Below are positions 14,843-23,146 of a DNA stretch of 64,000 nt, one piece after another. Under the pieces are notes generated by a model, which saw only the letters and a program-made list of their open reading frames with translations, made no database searches and had not been told where the DNA came from. Within the stretch, counting starts at the first letter, position 1; the number at the start of each line of letters is the position of its first letter. Source of the DNA: Streptomyces sp. KL109B (lineage in GTDB: Bacteria > Actinomycetota > Actinomycetes > Streptomycetales > Streptomycetaceae). Where the stretch lies: NCBI RefSeq assembly GCF_030766935.1, contig NZ_JASERL010000001.1, positions 682,001 to 746,000 of the forward strand, read 5' to 3'. A program made the position numbers and the translations under genes.

Positions 14843-17800
14843 CTACTGGTACCTGGCGACGATCTCCCTGAGACGTGCCTGTTCGGTGTCGCCGCAGACC
14901 CCCTCCAGACGCATGCCCTGGCAGCGGATGCTCAGGAAGAGACGCCTGGAGTGGTGGTGGTCGTCGGCCGCGAGCGGGGTGACGCACACCGCTTTGTCGA
15001 GGCCGCCGCTGACCAGGTTGCCGTCGTCGAAGAAGGCCAGTGAGGACACGGCGCCGTCGTGGAGGGCGCGGGTCCACAGCTCCTCGCGCGAGAAACCCGA
15101 TCCGTCGGGAGACAGCCGCGAGAGCCGTACGGTTCCGTCGTCGTGCCCCGTGGCCAGCGTCAACCCGGTGTCGGCCGTGCCGGTCACCGCGACGGAGCTG
15201 AGCCCCGGCAGCTCATGGAGGTTCACCGGCCGGTTCTCCTGGCCCGGCGGGCCGAACACCAGCACCCCCTCGGTGGTGGCCACCAGGCCGACGGCGCCGT
15301 GCACCTGGGCCGAGTCGACATAGTCCCCCAGGCGTTGCGCGCCGTACCCGCGGCGCTTGGCCGGGACGTACCAAATGGCCTGCGCCAAACCGGAGTTGTC
15401 CTCCTGTACCAGCAGCGTGGAGTCGCCGTGGAAGGCGGGTGGCCGGAACATCGACTTGACCTTGAACGTCGCCAGCACCCGGCTCTCCGGCGAGGCGTAC
15501 GTGAGCACCGTCAGCCGGCTCCCGCCCAGCGCTATCAGCGTGTCCGACGCGGTGCAGTGGAGCCGCTCCGCACGGTGTGCGAGCGTCGCCACGGTACGGA
15601 CTTCGAGCTGCTCGCCCGCCTTGAGCACCCACTCGCGGATCGACCGGTCCTCGTAACCGGCGAAGATGCGCTGCGAACCCGTCGTGGTCAGGCCGAAGAC
15701 GCGGGACGTCTCCTCCAGGCGTACGCCCGTCAGGTCCGCGTCGGTGAAGTCGCTGTTCTCCAGGTTCGCGTTGTCGAGGTTGGCGTGCCGCAGTGAGGAG
15801 CCCCGGAAGGCCATGCCGCTGAGGTCGGCGTCGGGCAACCAGGCGTAGTCGAAGCAGAGGCCCGACCAGATGTCGTCCGGCAGGCGGGCGCAGTGCGCGT
15901 TGAGCAGCGTCAGCGCGTGTCCGCCGAGGTAGTCGTCGGACCTGCCGGGGCGGGTGGAACGGGCCAGGTCGTGCAGCCGCTCCGTCAGCTCCGCGTCGTC
16001 CGAGTCGGCGAGGAGCTCGGCCACGAACCGGGTGATCTCGGGCTGGGGCGGCAGTGAGCCGAGTACGTCGCGCGCCTTCTCCTCGTCGCCGCGCAGCGCG
16101 GTGACGATGCCGCGTGCCACGAAGTACTCGCGCATCGACCGGTGGAAGAAGTCCACCGGCCAGCGGTCCATCGGCCCCACCGGAACCGCCTTCAGCAGGG
16201 AGCGGATACCGATGCGCGCCGTCGCGTCCGCCGTCACCTCGGCGGACGGGCCCTCCGGCGCCGCGTCGGCCCGCATGTTCCACAGCATCCCGGCGAGTCC
16301 GCCGTCCTGCTCGTCGTCCAGGTCGTTGAGGAACACCGGCTTGAGCGGGGAGCGGTGCAGCCGCATGGCGACCTCGGAGAGCACGTCCTGCAACTTCTCC
16401 ACCAAGTCGTCGCGCGAGGTGTGGAGCTGGGTGTCCTCAAGGAGGTCGATCTTGCGGTTGAGGCTCTCGTTCACGTAGGTGCGGTAGAGGATCAGTTCGC
16501 TGAACTCGTCGGTCGGCAGCTTGTCGAGGGTCTCCGCGATCATGTGGAGGAAGAGCGGCTTCGCCGCGAGGCCGATCGGGTCGTACAGGCGCTGGAGGTT
16601 GTCCAGCTTCCGCGTCGACTGCGTCTTCGAGGCGACCTTCTGGAGGTAGCCGATGCGGTGCGCGCGGGAGATCGGGGCGATGTGCAGGGCGCGGGGCCGC
16701 CCGATGCGGTCGAGCAGCCGCTCCTCGTCCCGTCCTCCGTCGAAGAACCGGCCGCGCGAGGTGATGATGACCTTGGAGCCCTTGAGTTCGCGGATCGTGC
16801 GGTAGCACTCGCTCAGCGCGATGATGTTCCGGCTGATCGCCCGCGGGGTCAGCTGCACCGACATCTCGTCGAACCCGTCCAGGATGAACAGCGTCCGGAA
16901 CCTGCGGGTGAGTTCGCGCCAGCCGTGCAGGTCCCCGCCGATCTCCGCGAGGCGCCGGTCGAGCAGCCGGCGGGCGTCGCCCGCCTTGTGCAGTTCGCGC
17001 AGCGGCAGCCGGAGCGGGAAGACGCCGCTGCCGGGCGCCTCCTTCAGCAGCTGGCACAGGCGCCGGCTCAGGCTGTACGTGGAGAAGCTCTTGCCCTCCC
17101 CGAACTCTCCGAGGACGAGGAGGCTGGGCTCGTCGGTCCTGAGCCAGTCCATGATCTGCTCCGTGAGCGTGCCGTCGAGGAGTCGGCCCCGCCCGTCCAT
17201 CGCGCGCAGCTCCACCCGCTGCCTGAACACCTCGTCGAAGTGGTCCGGGTCCTCGCTGGTCAGGCAGTGCAGGAACGGGTCCTCGACATAGCGCCGCCAG
17301 GCGGGCCCCACGCGCAGCCGAGGCGCGAGCCGCTCGCCCCACACCGACAGCGGTACGCGCGTCTGCCCCGGCGCCCGCCGTGGTGGCCTGTCGCCGTACA
17401 CGTACGCGTACAGCCGGGGACGCTGCCCGATCAGGTCCGCGAACCCGCTCGCGGGGCTCCACACCTGCACCGTGAACGGGTACTTCTCCTTCAGCGCCGA
17501 GGAGCCGAGCCGGTCCGCGAGTCCGGGATCCGGGTCGTTCCTCGGGGAGATGAAGACGAGGTGGTCCGGCTGCTGCTCCAGCTCCATGTCGCCGGTCGTG
17601 ACCAGCGACTCCGCCAGGTCCGCGAGGGTCAGCGGACGCCCGGGGTCGATCAGGCCGACGCGGCAGCGGGCGCGCCGGGGGCCATTGGCGAGGCAGTCGA
17701 CGGTCGCGGTGCGGCCAGGGGCGGGGGCGGGGGCCGCCGCGCGCCAGCCCGGCCAGCCCAGCAGGACCTCACGGTGCGCGTCGTCGAGAGCGAAGATCGA

Positions 17801-19165
17801 GTCGAGCAGCTCGCGCAGCGCGTCCGCGGGCTCCATCTCCTCGCTCTTGCGCAGGACTTGGGGCTGTCTGGGCGGGGTGACGGCCGCGGGGGCGGATCCG
17901 GCGGTGTCCGAAGGCGCTGTGCCGGTGGGCTTGACCCGCAGGACCACGTCCTCCACGTCCCGGACAGGGCCCGCGTTCAGCGGGAAGTCGTTGCCCTCGG
18001 CCAGCTGGGCCCAGAGCCCCGCGACCAGTTCACGGTCGTCCTCGTGCGCCAGGGACAGGAAGCCGAACTCCTCCCGGAGCCGCTGCTCGCGACCGGGGTC
18101 GAGGTCGACGGCCGCGTCGAGATCCCGCTGCGCGAGAAGGTAGTCGCCGGCGAGGACGTTGGCGCGCAGGGCGTCCTCGCGGGCGTCCGCCTGCGGGGTC
18201 ATGCGGCCCGCGTCGAGTTCGGCCCAGAGGTGGAAGCCGCCGTCGATCGCCATCTCGCACAGCGAGAAGAAGTCCGATGTGCTGGTGAGCGCGCCCGAGA
18301 AGGTCCGGGCCAGTTCCACGCCGAACTGGTTGCGGACGGCGTCGCGCAGTGCGCCGAGGTCCACCTCGTCGTACACGCCCAATGCCTGGTACTCGCGGGT
18401 CAGGTACTGCATGACGAGCGCCACGGACGGCGCGCCGTGCAGTTCCACCGCTGCTTGAAGCAGCGCGAGGTACTGCCCGCCTCCATTGCCGTTGCGCTGG
18501 ACGTAGTTGTGGATGAACTCCTCGGGGTCGGCTTCGAGGATCTCGTCGATCGCGCCCAGGATCGCGTCGATGTCCTCCGGCCGGCTCTGGAAGGCCGTCT
18601 GCTTCGCCGTGTCCAGGTCGCCCGTGCGGTTCAGGGGGAAGAGCCGGGCGTGCGGGCTCGTCGCCAGTTCCACCTGAGGGCACCGCTTCTGGGAGAGCAG
18701 CGGGTGTCCCCGCGGGGCCCCGAGCGCCGAGCGCGGCACCGGGCGGGTCAGCACCAGGACCTTGGCGTACCGGTCCACCTGGGACGGCAACAGGCGTACG
18801 GGGGACGCGTGATCGTCGGACCCGGCGGGTCCGTCCACGGCGAGGATCAGGCGGCGGTCCCGCAGCCGGGCCGCGTCGCGGGCCCGGTCCCAGAGCGCCC
18901 ACAGGTCCTCCGTCTGGGCGAACACGGGTGCCGGGGTGCCGGTGAGCGCGGCCAGCTGATCGCAGACGGCCTTGGTGAACGACATGCCTGGGTGCTGGTG
19001 CGGTGGGGGTGCGAAGTAGGCGACGACGTCCACTCCGTCGGGCGGGTCGACGGTGAAGTGCGCCGCCAGGGCCGTCTTGCCCGCCACGGCGTCCCCGGTC
19101 CACCACTCGTAGCCCCGGTCCGACCGGGCGAACTCGGCCAGGCGCGCGAGTTCCGCCTCGCGAGC
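14843..19165 (-). CDS. NTPase-NACHT-pentapeptide-propeller part of a frameshifted trypsin-STAND protein
   Basis: This frame encodes about 1440 residues continuing the trypsin domain after a frame change near 19160. In order: a first P-loop (GDAVAGKT, about 19070-19100), with a weak Walker B (LILAVDGPAG); a linker; a NACHT ATPase with P-loop GEFGEGKS (about 17090-17120), Walker B FILDGFDEM and sensor VIITSRGRFF; the NACHT C-terminal hallmark FFHRSMREYFVARG; pentapeptide repeats (DADLSGMAFRGSSLRHANLD, about 15760-15850); and a C-terminal WD40-like propeller to 14843. STAND proteins sense an invader or signal through the repeats and oligomerise with NTP to switch on an effector. Adding one base near 19160 gives a single frame of 1708 residues. 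Confidence 0.8.
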   Translation of the reverse strand, partial: AREAELARLAEFARSDRGYEWWTGDAVAGKTALAAHFTVDPPDGVDVVAYFAPPPHQHPGMSFTKAVCDQLAALTGTPAPVFAQTEDLWALWDRARDAARLRDRRLILAVDGPAGSDDHASPVRLLPSQVDRYAKVLVLTRPVPRSALGAPRGHPLLSQKRCPQVELATSPHARLFPLNRTGDLDTAKQTAFQSRPEDIDAILGAIDEILEADPEEFIHNYVQRNGNGGGQYLALLQAAVELHGAPSVALVMQYLTREYQALGVYDEVDLGALRDAVRNQFGVELARTFSGALTSTSDFFSLCEMAIDGGFHLWAELDAGRMTPQADAREDALRANVLAGDYLLAQRDLDAAVDLDPGREQRLREEFGFLSLAHEDDRELVAGLWAQLAEGNDFPLNAGPVRDVEDVVLRVKPTGTAPSDTAGSAPAAVTPPRQPQVLRKSEEMEPADALRELLDSIFALDDAHREVLLGWPGWRAAAPAPAPGRTATVDCLANGPRRARCRVGLIDPGRPLTLADLAESLVTTGDMELEQQPDHLVFISPRNDPDPGLADRLGSSALKEKYPFTVQVWSPASGFADLIGQRPRLYAYVYGDRPPRRAPGQTRVPLSVWGERLAPRLRVGPAWRRYVEDPFLHCLTSEDPDHFDEVFRQRVELRAMDGRGRLLDGTLTEQIMDWLRTDEPSLLVLGEFGEGKSFSTYSLSRRLCQLLKEAPGSGVFPLRLPLRELHKAGDARRLLDRRLAEIGGDLHGWRELTRRFRTLFILDGFDEMSVQLTPRAISRNIIALSECYRTIRELKGSKVIITSRGRFFDGGRDEERLLDRIGRPRALHIAPISRAHRIGYLQKVASKTQSTRKLDNLQRLYDPIGLAAKPLFLHMIAETLDKLPTDEFSELILYRTYVNESLNRKIDLLEDTQLHTSRDDLVEKLQDVLSEVAMRLHRSPLKPVFLNDLDDEQDGGLAGMLWNMRADAAPEGPSAEVTADATARIGIRSLLKAVPVGPMDRWPVDFFHRSMREYFVARGIVTALRGDEEKARDVLGSLPPQPEITRFVAELLADSDDAELTERLHDLARSTRPGRSDDYLGGHALTLLNAHCARLPDDIWSGLCFDYAWLPDADLSGMAFRGSSLRHANLDNANLENSDFTDADLTGVRLEETSRVFGLTTTGSQRIFAGYEDRSIREWVLKAGEQLEVRTVATLAHRAERLHCTASDTLIALGGSRLTVLTYASPESRVLATFKVKSMFRPPAFHGDSTLLVQEDNSGLAQAIWYVPAKRRGYGAQRLGDYVDSAQVHGAVGLVATTEGVLVFGPPGQENRPVNLHELPGLSSVAVTGTADTGLTLATGHDDGTVRLSRLSPDGSGFSREELWTRALHDGAVSSLAFFDDGNLVSGGLDKAVCVTPLAADDHHHSRRLFLSIRCQGMRLEGVCGDTEQARLREIVARYQ

Positions 19166-19968
19166 AAGTCGCCCGCTTCCCCGACGATGTTGCGGATGTG
19201 GCTCCCGTACGCGGTGCGCAGCCGCACCGGCTCGGGGCGCGCGGGGACCCCGTCGGCGGCGAGGACCGACCGCAGGGCGCGCACGCTCCTCGCGGGTTCG
19301 GGCACCCGCTTTCGGCCCTCCCGCCAGCCGACGGCGAGCGTCACGGGCAGGGCCCGCAGCGGAACGTCCGCCCGCTCCGCCTCGGTCACCACACCGACCA
19401 GATGGTCCCGCGCGAAGACCGCGGCGCCGCTCATCCCCTTCCACGCGTCGCCCATGGTGTGGACACGGCCCGGATGCAGCAGGTCGAGCACCCCGGCCTT
19501 CGCGTTGGCGCCCGCCGGAATGGTCCCGAGCACGTGGTCGGTGTCGCGCAGCGTGACGTCGTCCAGCAGCCGCACGGCCTTGTGCGCCGGGAAGCCGATG
19601 GCCTCGAAGTCCACCTGCGTGGTGGGCGCGAGCGTGAGGTCGCCGAAGGCCACGGGCGCGAGAACGGTGCGGGGCACGGCCCCCGAGAGGCGCAGCAGGA
19701 CGATGTCGACCTCCGCGGCCTCGGCCCGCCAGGCGACCTCGGCCGTCAGGTCCGTGGTGACGTCGCCCGTGTGCGACCGGACCGTAATCGCGCTCCCCTC
19801 CGGCACCACATGGCGTGCGGTGACGACCAAGCGCTTGGAGATGCGGTAGCCGGTTCCGTACGCACCACCGCTCAGGACCTCGACCACCTGGTCGATGCGC
19901 GGATGAACTCCGATCGGAGGCTGGGGCACGGGCGCTCCCGATCCTGAAGGGCCGTCACCTGCCGCCAT
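18847..19968 (-). CDS. Trypsin-like serine protease domain, N-terminal part of the frameshifted STAND protein
   Basis: From ATG 19968 the first 260 or so residues form a trypsin-like domain with a complete predicted triad: His53 (VVTARHVV), Asp88 (EVDIVLLRL) and Ser180 (WKGMSGAAVF). There is no signal peptide, so it should act in the cytoplasm. The frame is real to about 19160 (TAYGSHIRNIVGEAGDLLAR). Beyond that it runs about 100 nonsense codons to 18847 while the NTPase continues in another frame. The likely cause is loss of one G in CTCGCG-AGGCGG (sense strand). The protease is the presumed effector of the NTPase switch. An alternative is that the two pieces work as separate polypeptides. 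Confidence 0.75.
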   Translation of the reverse strand: MAAGDGPSGSGAPVPQPPIGVHPRIDQVVEVLSGGAYGTGYRISKRLVVTARHVVPEGSAITVRSHTGDVTTDLTAEVAWRAEAAEVDIVLLRLSGAVPRTVLAPVAFGDLTLAPTTQVDFEAIGFPAHKAVRLLDDVTLRDTDHVLGTIPAGANAKAGVLDLLHPGRVHTMGDAWKGMSGAAVFARDHLVGVVTEAERADVPLRALPVTLAVGWREGRKRVPEPARSVRALRSVLAADGVPARPEPVRLRTAYGSHIRNIVGEAGDLLARRNSRAWPSSPGRTGATSGGPGTPWRARRPWRRTSPSTRPTEWTSSPTSHPHRTSTQACRSPRPSAISWPRSPAPRHPCSPRRRTCGRSGTGPATRPGCGTAA

Positions 19969-20115
19969 TCTCGGGCACGGCACCACCCCCGGCAAGGCTC
20001 GTGGCCGGGCCACGGGGTTCGTGGCCGGGTCACGGGAACCGTTGTCTGTACGCCGCCGACGCCCCGTGCTGTCATGGGGACGCGCGCGCCGGCAGCCCCG
20101 TTTCCAGGAGGCCCC

Positions 20116-20484
20116 ATGCGGAATCGCACCGACCCCGCTGCGTCCCCGCTCCCGTCCGGGCAGGCGGGTGACGTGGCGGCCCCGATGGAGCTCGCCGATG
20201 TGGTGGACGCCGTCCGGGCCCAGCTGGTCGAGGCCGTGAACCGGGGGCGCGCGGCGCCGCTCCAGTTCGAACTGGGCGATGTCGAGGTCGAGTTCAGCGT
20301 CACGGTCGGGCGGGACAGGAAGGCCGACGGGAGCATCAAGGTGTGGGTGCTCGGCGCGGGCGTCGGCGGCGGCCGGTCGACGGCGGCGAGTCAGCGCCTC
20401 AAGGTGGTCCTCAAGCCCGTGGACCCGGCCACCGGCCGTCCCGCGCGGGTCGCGGACGCCGTCGACCCCGAACGCACCCGGTGA
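20116..20484 (+). CDS. Trypco2-like small protein (trypsin co-occurring domain)
   Basis: 122-residue protein with a strong AGGAGG ribosome-binding site 5 bases from ATG 20116. After a disordered leader it shows the pattern of the trypsin-co-occurring domain 2 family: a helix (MELADVVDAVRAQLVEAVNR), then strands PLQFELGDVEVEFSVTV, SIKVWVLGAGVGG and a late QRLKVVLKPV. Such domains are found as small genes beside, or fused to, trypsin-STAND proteins in predicted conflict systems. It is divergent from the trypsin-STAND gene, starting 148 bases from it. It may be a partner, substrate or regulator of the protease. Its own frame is intact. Confidence 0.72.
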   Translation: MRNRTDPAASPLPSGQAGDVAAPMELADVVDAVRAQLVEAVNRGRAAPLQFELGDVEVEFSVTVGRDRKADGSIKVWVLGAGVGGGRSTAASQRLKVVLKPVDPATGRPARVADAVDPERTR

Positions 20485-20558
20485 GGTCCTTAACCGTCGC
20501 GTAACCGCCCCCGGCACAAATGCATAACGGCGCCGCGCAACCCACTTACCCGCCATCT

Positions 20559-20570
20559 CTACGCGCGTTA
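20559..20570. promoter_or_regulatory. Nucleoside-regulon operator, bmpA copy 1
   Basis: CTACGCGCGTTA, one base off the perfect palindrome CTACGCGCGTAG seen at three other nucleoside genes, lies 55 bases before the first lipoprotein gene. Binding protein unknown. Confidence 0.6.
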
Positions 20571-20624
20571 CGCTCCGCCGAACTCAGCGCCCAGTACGGC
20601 GTGTTGACGAAGGAGCAGTCCACC

Positions 20625-21686
20625 ATGCGCGCATCTCGTACGTCCCGGCTCACATGCCTGTCGGCCGCCGTCATCGGTCTCGCTCTCACCGCCACCGCCT
20701 GCGGCGGCACCAGCGCGGACAAGGCGAGCGAAAACGCCAAGGACAAGAATCTCGGGCTCGCCATCTCCTACGACGTCGGTGGCCGGGGCGACCAGTCCTT
20801 CAACGACGCCGCGTACTCGGGCATGGTGAAGGCCGACAAGGAGTTCGGATACAAGAGCGACGACCAGGAGCCCAGCGAGGGCGAGAACGACGCGGACAAG
20901 ATCGCGCGGCTCAAGTCGCTCGCGAAGAAGGGCTACAACCCGGTGATCGGCGTCGGCTTCGCCTACGCGCCCGCCGTGAAGGCCGCCGCCAAGGACTACC
21001 CGAAGGTCACCTTCGGCATCATCGACGACTCGACGATCACGGCGAAGAACGTCGCCGACCTCGTCTTCAGCGAGGAGCAGGGCTCGTACCTCGCGGGTGT
21101 CGCCGCGGCGAAGGCGACGAAGACCGACACCGTCGGATACGTGGGCGGCGTCGACGTACCGCTCATCCACAAGTTCGAGGCCGGCTTCGTGCAGGGCGTC
21201 AAGGACACCAACCCGAAGGTGAAGGTGCTGACGCAGTACCTGACCGAGACCGCTCAGGAGGGCGGGTTCAGCAGCCCCGACAAGGGGAAGACGGCCGCCG
21301 CGGCGCAGTTGGAGAAGGGCGCCGACGTGATCTACCACGCGGCGGGCCTGTCCGGGCAGGGCGTCATCGAGGCCGCCGCCGCGAAGAAGAAGTACGCGAT
21401 CGGCGTCGACTCCGACCAGTACAAGCAGGAGGCCCTCGCCAAGTACAAGGACTACATCCTGACGTCCGCGACCAAGGACGTCGGGCGGGCCGTGTACGAG
21501 CTCGCCAAGTCCGTGCACGACAAGAAGCCGCTGTCCGGTGTGACCCGGTTCGACCTGAAGGCGGGCGGCGTCGGAGTCACCGACACCAACCCGAAGTACA
21601 AGGAGATCCCGGGCCTGGCCGACGCGGTGGAGAAGGCCAAGAAGGACATCGTCGACGGCAAGGTGAAGGTCGCCACCAAGCCGTAG
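20625..21686 (+). CDS. BmpA/PnrA-family nucleoside-binding lipoprotein, copy 1
   Basis: 353-residue lipoprotein of the BMP family, the substrate-binding component of nucleoside ABC importers. The signal peptide ends with TATACGG, whose Cys is the predicted lipidation site. The mature part carries family blocks YDVGGRGDQSFNDAAY, VGFAYAPAV and HAAGLSGQGV. An AAGGAG ribosome-binding site precedes ATG 20625. A strong terminator follows, so it is probably its own transcription unit, while a close paralog lies directly downstream. Regulation through the CTACGCGCGTTA site is inferred. Confidence 0.92.
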   Translation: MRASRTSRLTCLSAAVIGLALTATACGGTSADKASENAKDKNLGLAISYDVGGRGDQSFNDAAYSGMVKADKEFGYKSDDQEPSEGENDADKIARLKSLAKKGYNPVIGVGFAYAPAVKAAAKDYPKVTFGIIDDSTITAKNVADLVFSEEQGSYLAGVAAAKATKTDTVGYVGGVDVPLIHKFEAGFVQGVKDTNPKVKVLTQYLTETAQEGGFSSPDKGKTAAAAQLEKGADVIYHAAGLSGQGVIEAAAAKKKYAIGVDSDQYKQEALAKYKDYILTSATKDVGRAVYELAKSVHDKKPLSGVTRFDLKAGGVGVTDTNPKYKEIPGLADAVEKAKKDIVDGKVKVATKP

Positions 21687-21723
21687 CCCCCGCCGTGGTC
21701 CTGGCCGTGGTCACGGCCCTCGT

Positions 21724-21761
21724 CGCGCTCCGGATTCCGCGGGAATCCGGAGCGCGGTTTT
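21724..21761 (+). terminator. Intrinsic terminator after bmpA copy 1
   Basis: A perfect 15-bp stem (CGCGCTCCGGATTCC paired with GGAATCCGGAGCGCG, loop GCG) is followed by G and TTTT. It ends the first lipoprotein unit before the promoter of the second. Confidence 0.85.
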
Positions 21762-21798
21762 GTGGAACGGAGCGATAACGGTCTCCCCGAGGGTCTTC

Positions 21799-21820
21799 AA
21801 CGCGCGTTCTACGCGCGTTA
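21799..21820. promoter_or_regulatory. Nucleoside-regulon operator, bmpA copy 2 (with an adjacent half-like copy)
   Basis: CTACGCGCGTTA (21809-21820) is directly preceded by CAACGCGCGTT, giving two consecutive CGCGCG-centred sites. A TAATCT -10-like hexamer overlaps its right end, so a bound repressor would block the promoter. Confidence 0.62.
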
Positions 21821-21909
21821 ATCTGCGGCGAAGCCAGCGCCGTCCGGTCCGTCGTCTCCGTCGTCGGTGCTCGTACGTACGTATCTCTGTACCTCTAGGA
21901 GCTCATTCC

Positions 21910-22965
21910 ATGCGCCGGGTTTCCCGTACAGCGCTCGCAGGCACTGCGACCCTCGCCCTCGCCGCCTCCCTCGCCGCCTGCGGCGGCACGTCGAGCGAGG
22001 CAGCCAAGGACAAGAACGGTGGCAAGTCCGCGGGCATCGCCATCTCCTACGACGTCGGTGGCCGCGGCGACCAGTCGTTCAACGACGCCGCGTACGCCGG
22101 AATGGTCAAGGCCAAGAAGGAGTTCGGCTACAAGGGCGAGGACCAGGAGCCGACCGACGGTGAGACCGACGCGGACAAGATCGCGCGGCTCAAGTCGCTC
22201 GCCAAGGACGGCTACAACCCGGTGATCGGCGTGGGCTTCGCCTACGCGCCCGCCGTGAAGGCCGCCGCCAAGGACTTCCCTGACACCACCTTCGGCATCG
22301 TCGACGACTCCACCGTCAAGGCGAAGAACGTCGCCGACCTCGTCTTCAGCGAGCAGGAGGCCTCCTACCTCGCCGGTGTCGCCGCGGCGAAGGCGACGAA
22401 GACCGACACCGTCGGTTTCGTCGGCGGCGTCGACGTACCGCTCATCCACAAGTTCGAGGCCGGCTTCACGCAGGGCGTCAAGGACACCAACCCGAAGGCC
22501 AAGGTCGTCCGGCAGTACCTGACCGAGACCGCCGACGAGGGCGGCTTCTCCAGCCCCGACAAGGGCAAGACCGCCGCCGCGGCGCAGATCGAGAAGGGCG
22601 CCGACGTGGTCTACCACGCGGCCGGCCTGTCCGGTCAGGGCGTCATCCAGGCCGCCGCCGCGAAGAAGGTCTGGGCGATCGGCGTGGACTCGGACCAGTA
22701 CGAGCAGAAGGCCCTCGCCAAGTACCGGGACAGCATTCTGACTTCGGCGACGAAGAACGTGTCGGAGGCCGTGTACAACCTGGCCAAGTCGGTCCAGGAT
22801 GGCAAGCCCGAGACCGGCATCGTCACCGGTGACCTGAAGTCGGGAGAGGTCGGCCTCGCGGACTCGAACCCGAAGTTCTCCGGCGACGAGGAGATCCAGA
22901 AGGCGCTGAAGACCGCGGAGTCGGGCATCACCAGCGGCAAGATCAAGGTCAAGAGCAAGCCGTAA
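21910..22965 (+). CDS. BmpA/PnrA-family nucleoside-binding lipoprotein, copy 2
   Basis: 351-residue paralog of the preceding lipoprotein, near-identical over long stretches (for example YDVGGRGDQSFNDAAY and VGGVDVPLIHKFEAGF). A canonical lipobox LAAC sits at the end of the signal peptide, and AGGAG precedes ATG 21910. It is followed by a long stem-loop and then by the ABC ATPase and permeases, so it is the operon-linked binding protein of the importer. The two copies may widen substrate range or dosage. Purine or pyrimidine preference cannot be told by eye. Confidence 0.92.
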   Translation: MRRVSRTALAGTATLALAASLAACGGTSSEAAKDKNGGKSAGIAISYDVGGRGDQSFNDAAYAGMVKAKKEFGYKGEDQEPTDGETDADKIARLKSLAKDGYNPVIGVGFAYAPAVKAAAKDFPDTTFGIVDDSTVKAKNVADLVFSEQEASYLAGVAAAKATKTDTVGFVGGVDVPLIHKFEAGFTQGVKDTNPKAKVVRQYLTETADEGGFSSPDKGKTAAAAQIEKGADVVYHAAGLSGQGVIQAAAAKKVWAIGVDSDQYEQKALAKYRDSILTSATKNVSEAVYNLAKSVQDGKPETGIVTGDLKSGEVGLADSNPKFSGDEEIQKALKTAESGITSGKIKVKSKP

Positions 22966-23003
22966 GCACGCACAGCACCGCGCCGTAACCGCGGCGACAT
23001 GAG

Positions 23004-23081
23004 TGCGGAACGGGGCGCGGGGAACCTGTGTCGACGGCCGGGAGGCCGCGGACACGAGGGTTCCCACCGCGCCCCGTTCGC
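23004..23081 (+). promoter_or_regulatory. Long stem-loop between lipoprotein and ABC transporter genes
   Basis: GCGGAACGGGGCGCGG plus GGAACC (about 23005-23025) can pair with GGTTCC-CA-CCGCGCCCC plus GTTCGC (about 23059-23081) around a 33-base loop. With no T-run it is more likely an mRNA-stabilising or partial-stop element. Such a structure would give more binding protein than transporter from one operon. Confidence 0.55.
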
Positions 23082-23146
23082 AGACGTAGGGGCTCCAGCG
23101 CAGCCAGCGGCGCCCGGCCCCCTTCTTCGTCCCAGGAGAGTGCGCC

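Noticed and set aside
19140..19200. Programmed ribosomal frameshift joining trypsin and NTPase
   Set aside because: No X-XXY-YYZ slippery heptamer, no strong downstream structure that I can see, and a one-base loss explains the data more simply.
16142..19849. Plus-strand frame of 1235 codons opposite the trypsin-STAND gene
   Set aside because: It is antisense to clear NTPase, NACHT and trypsin motifs, has Arg/Val/Gln-rich composition without any domain, and is a typical high-GC shadow frame.
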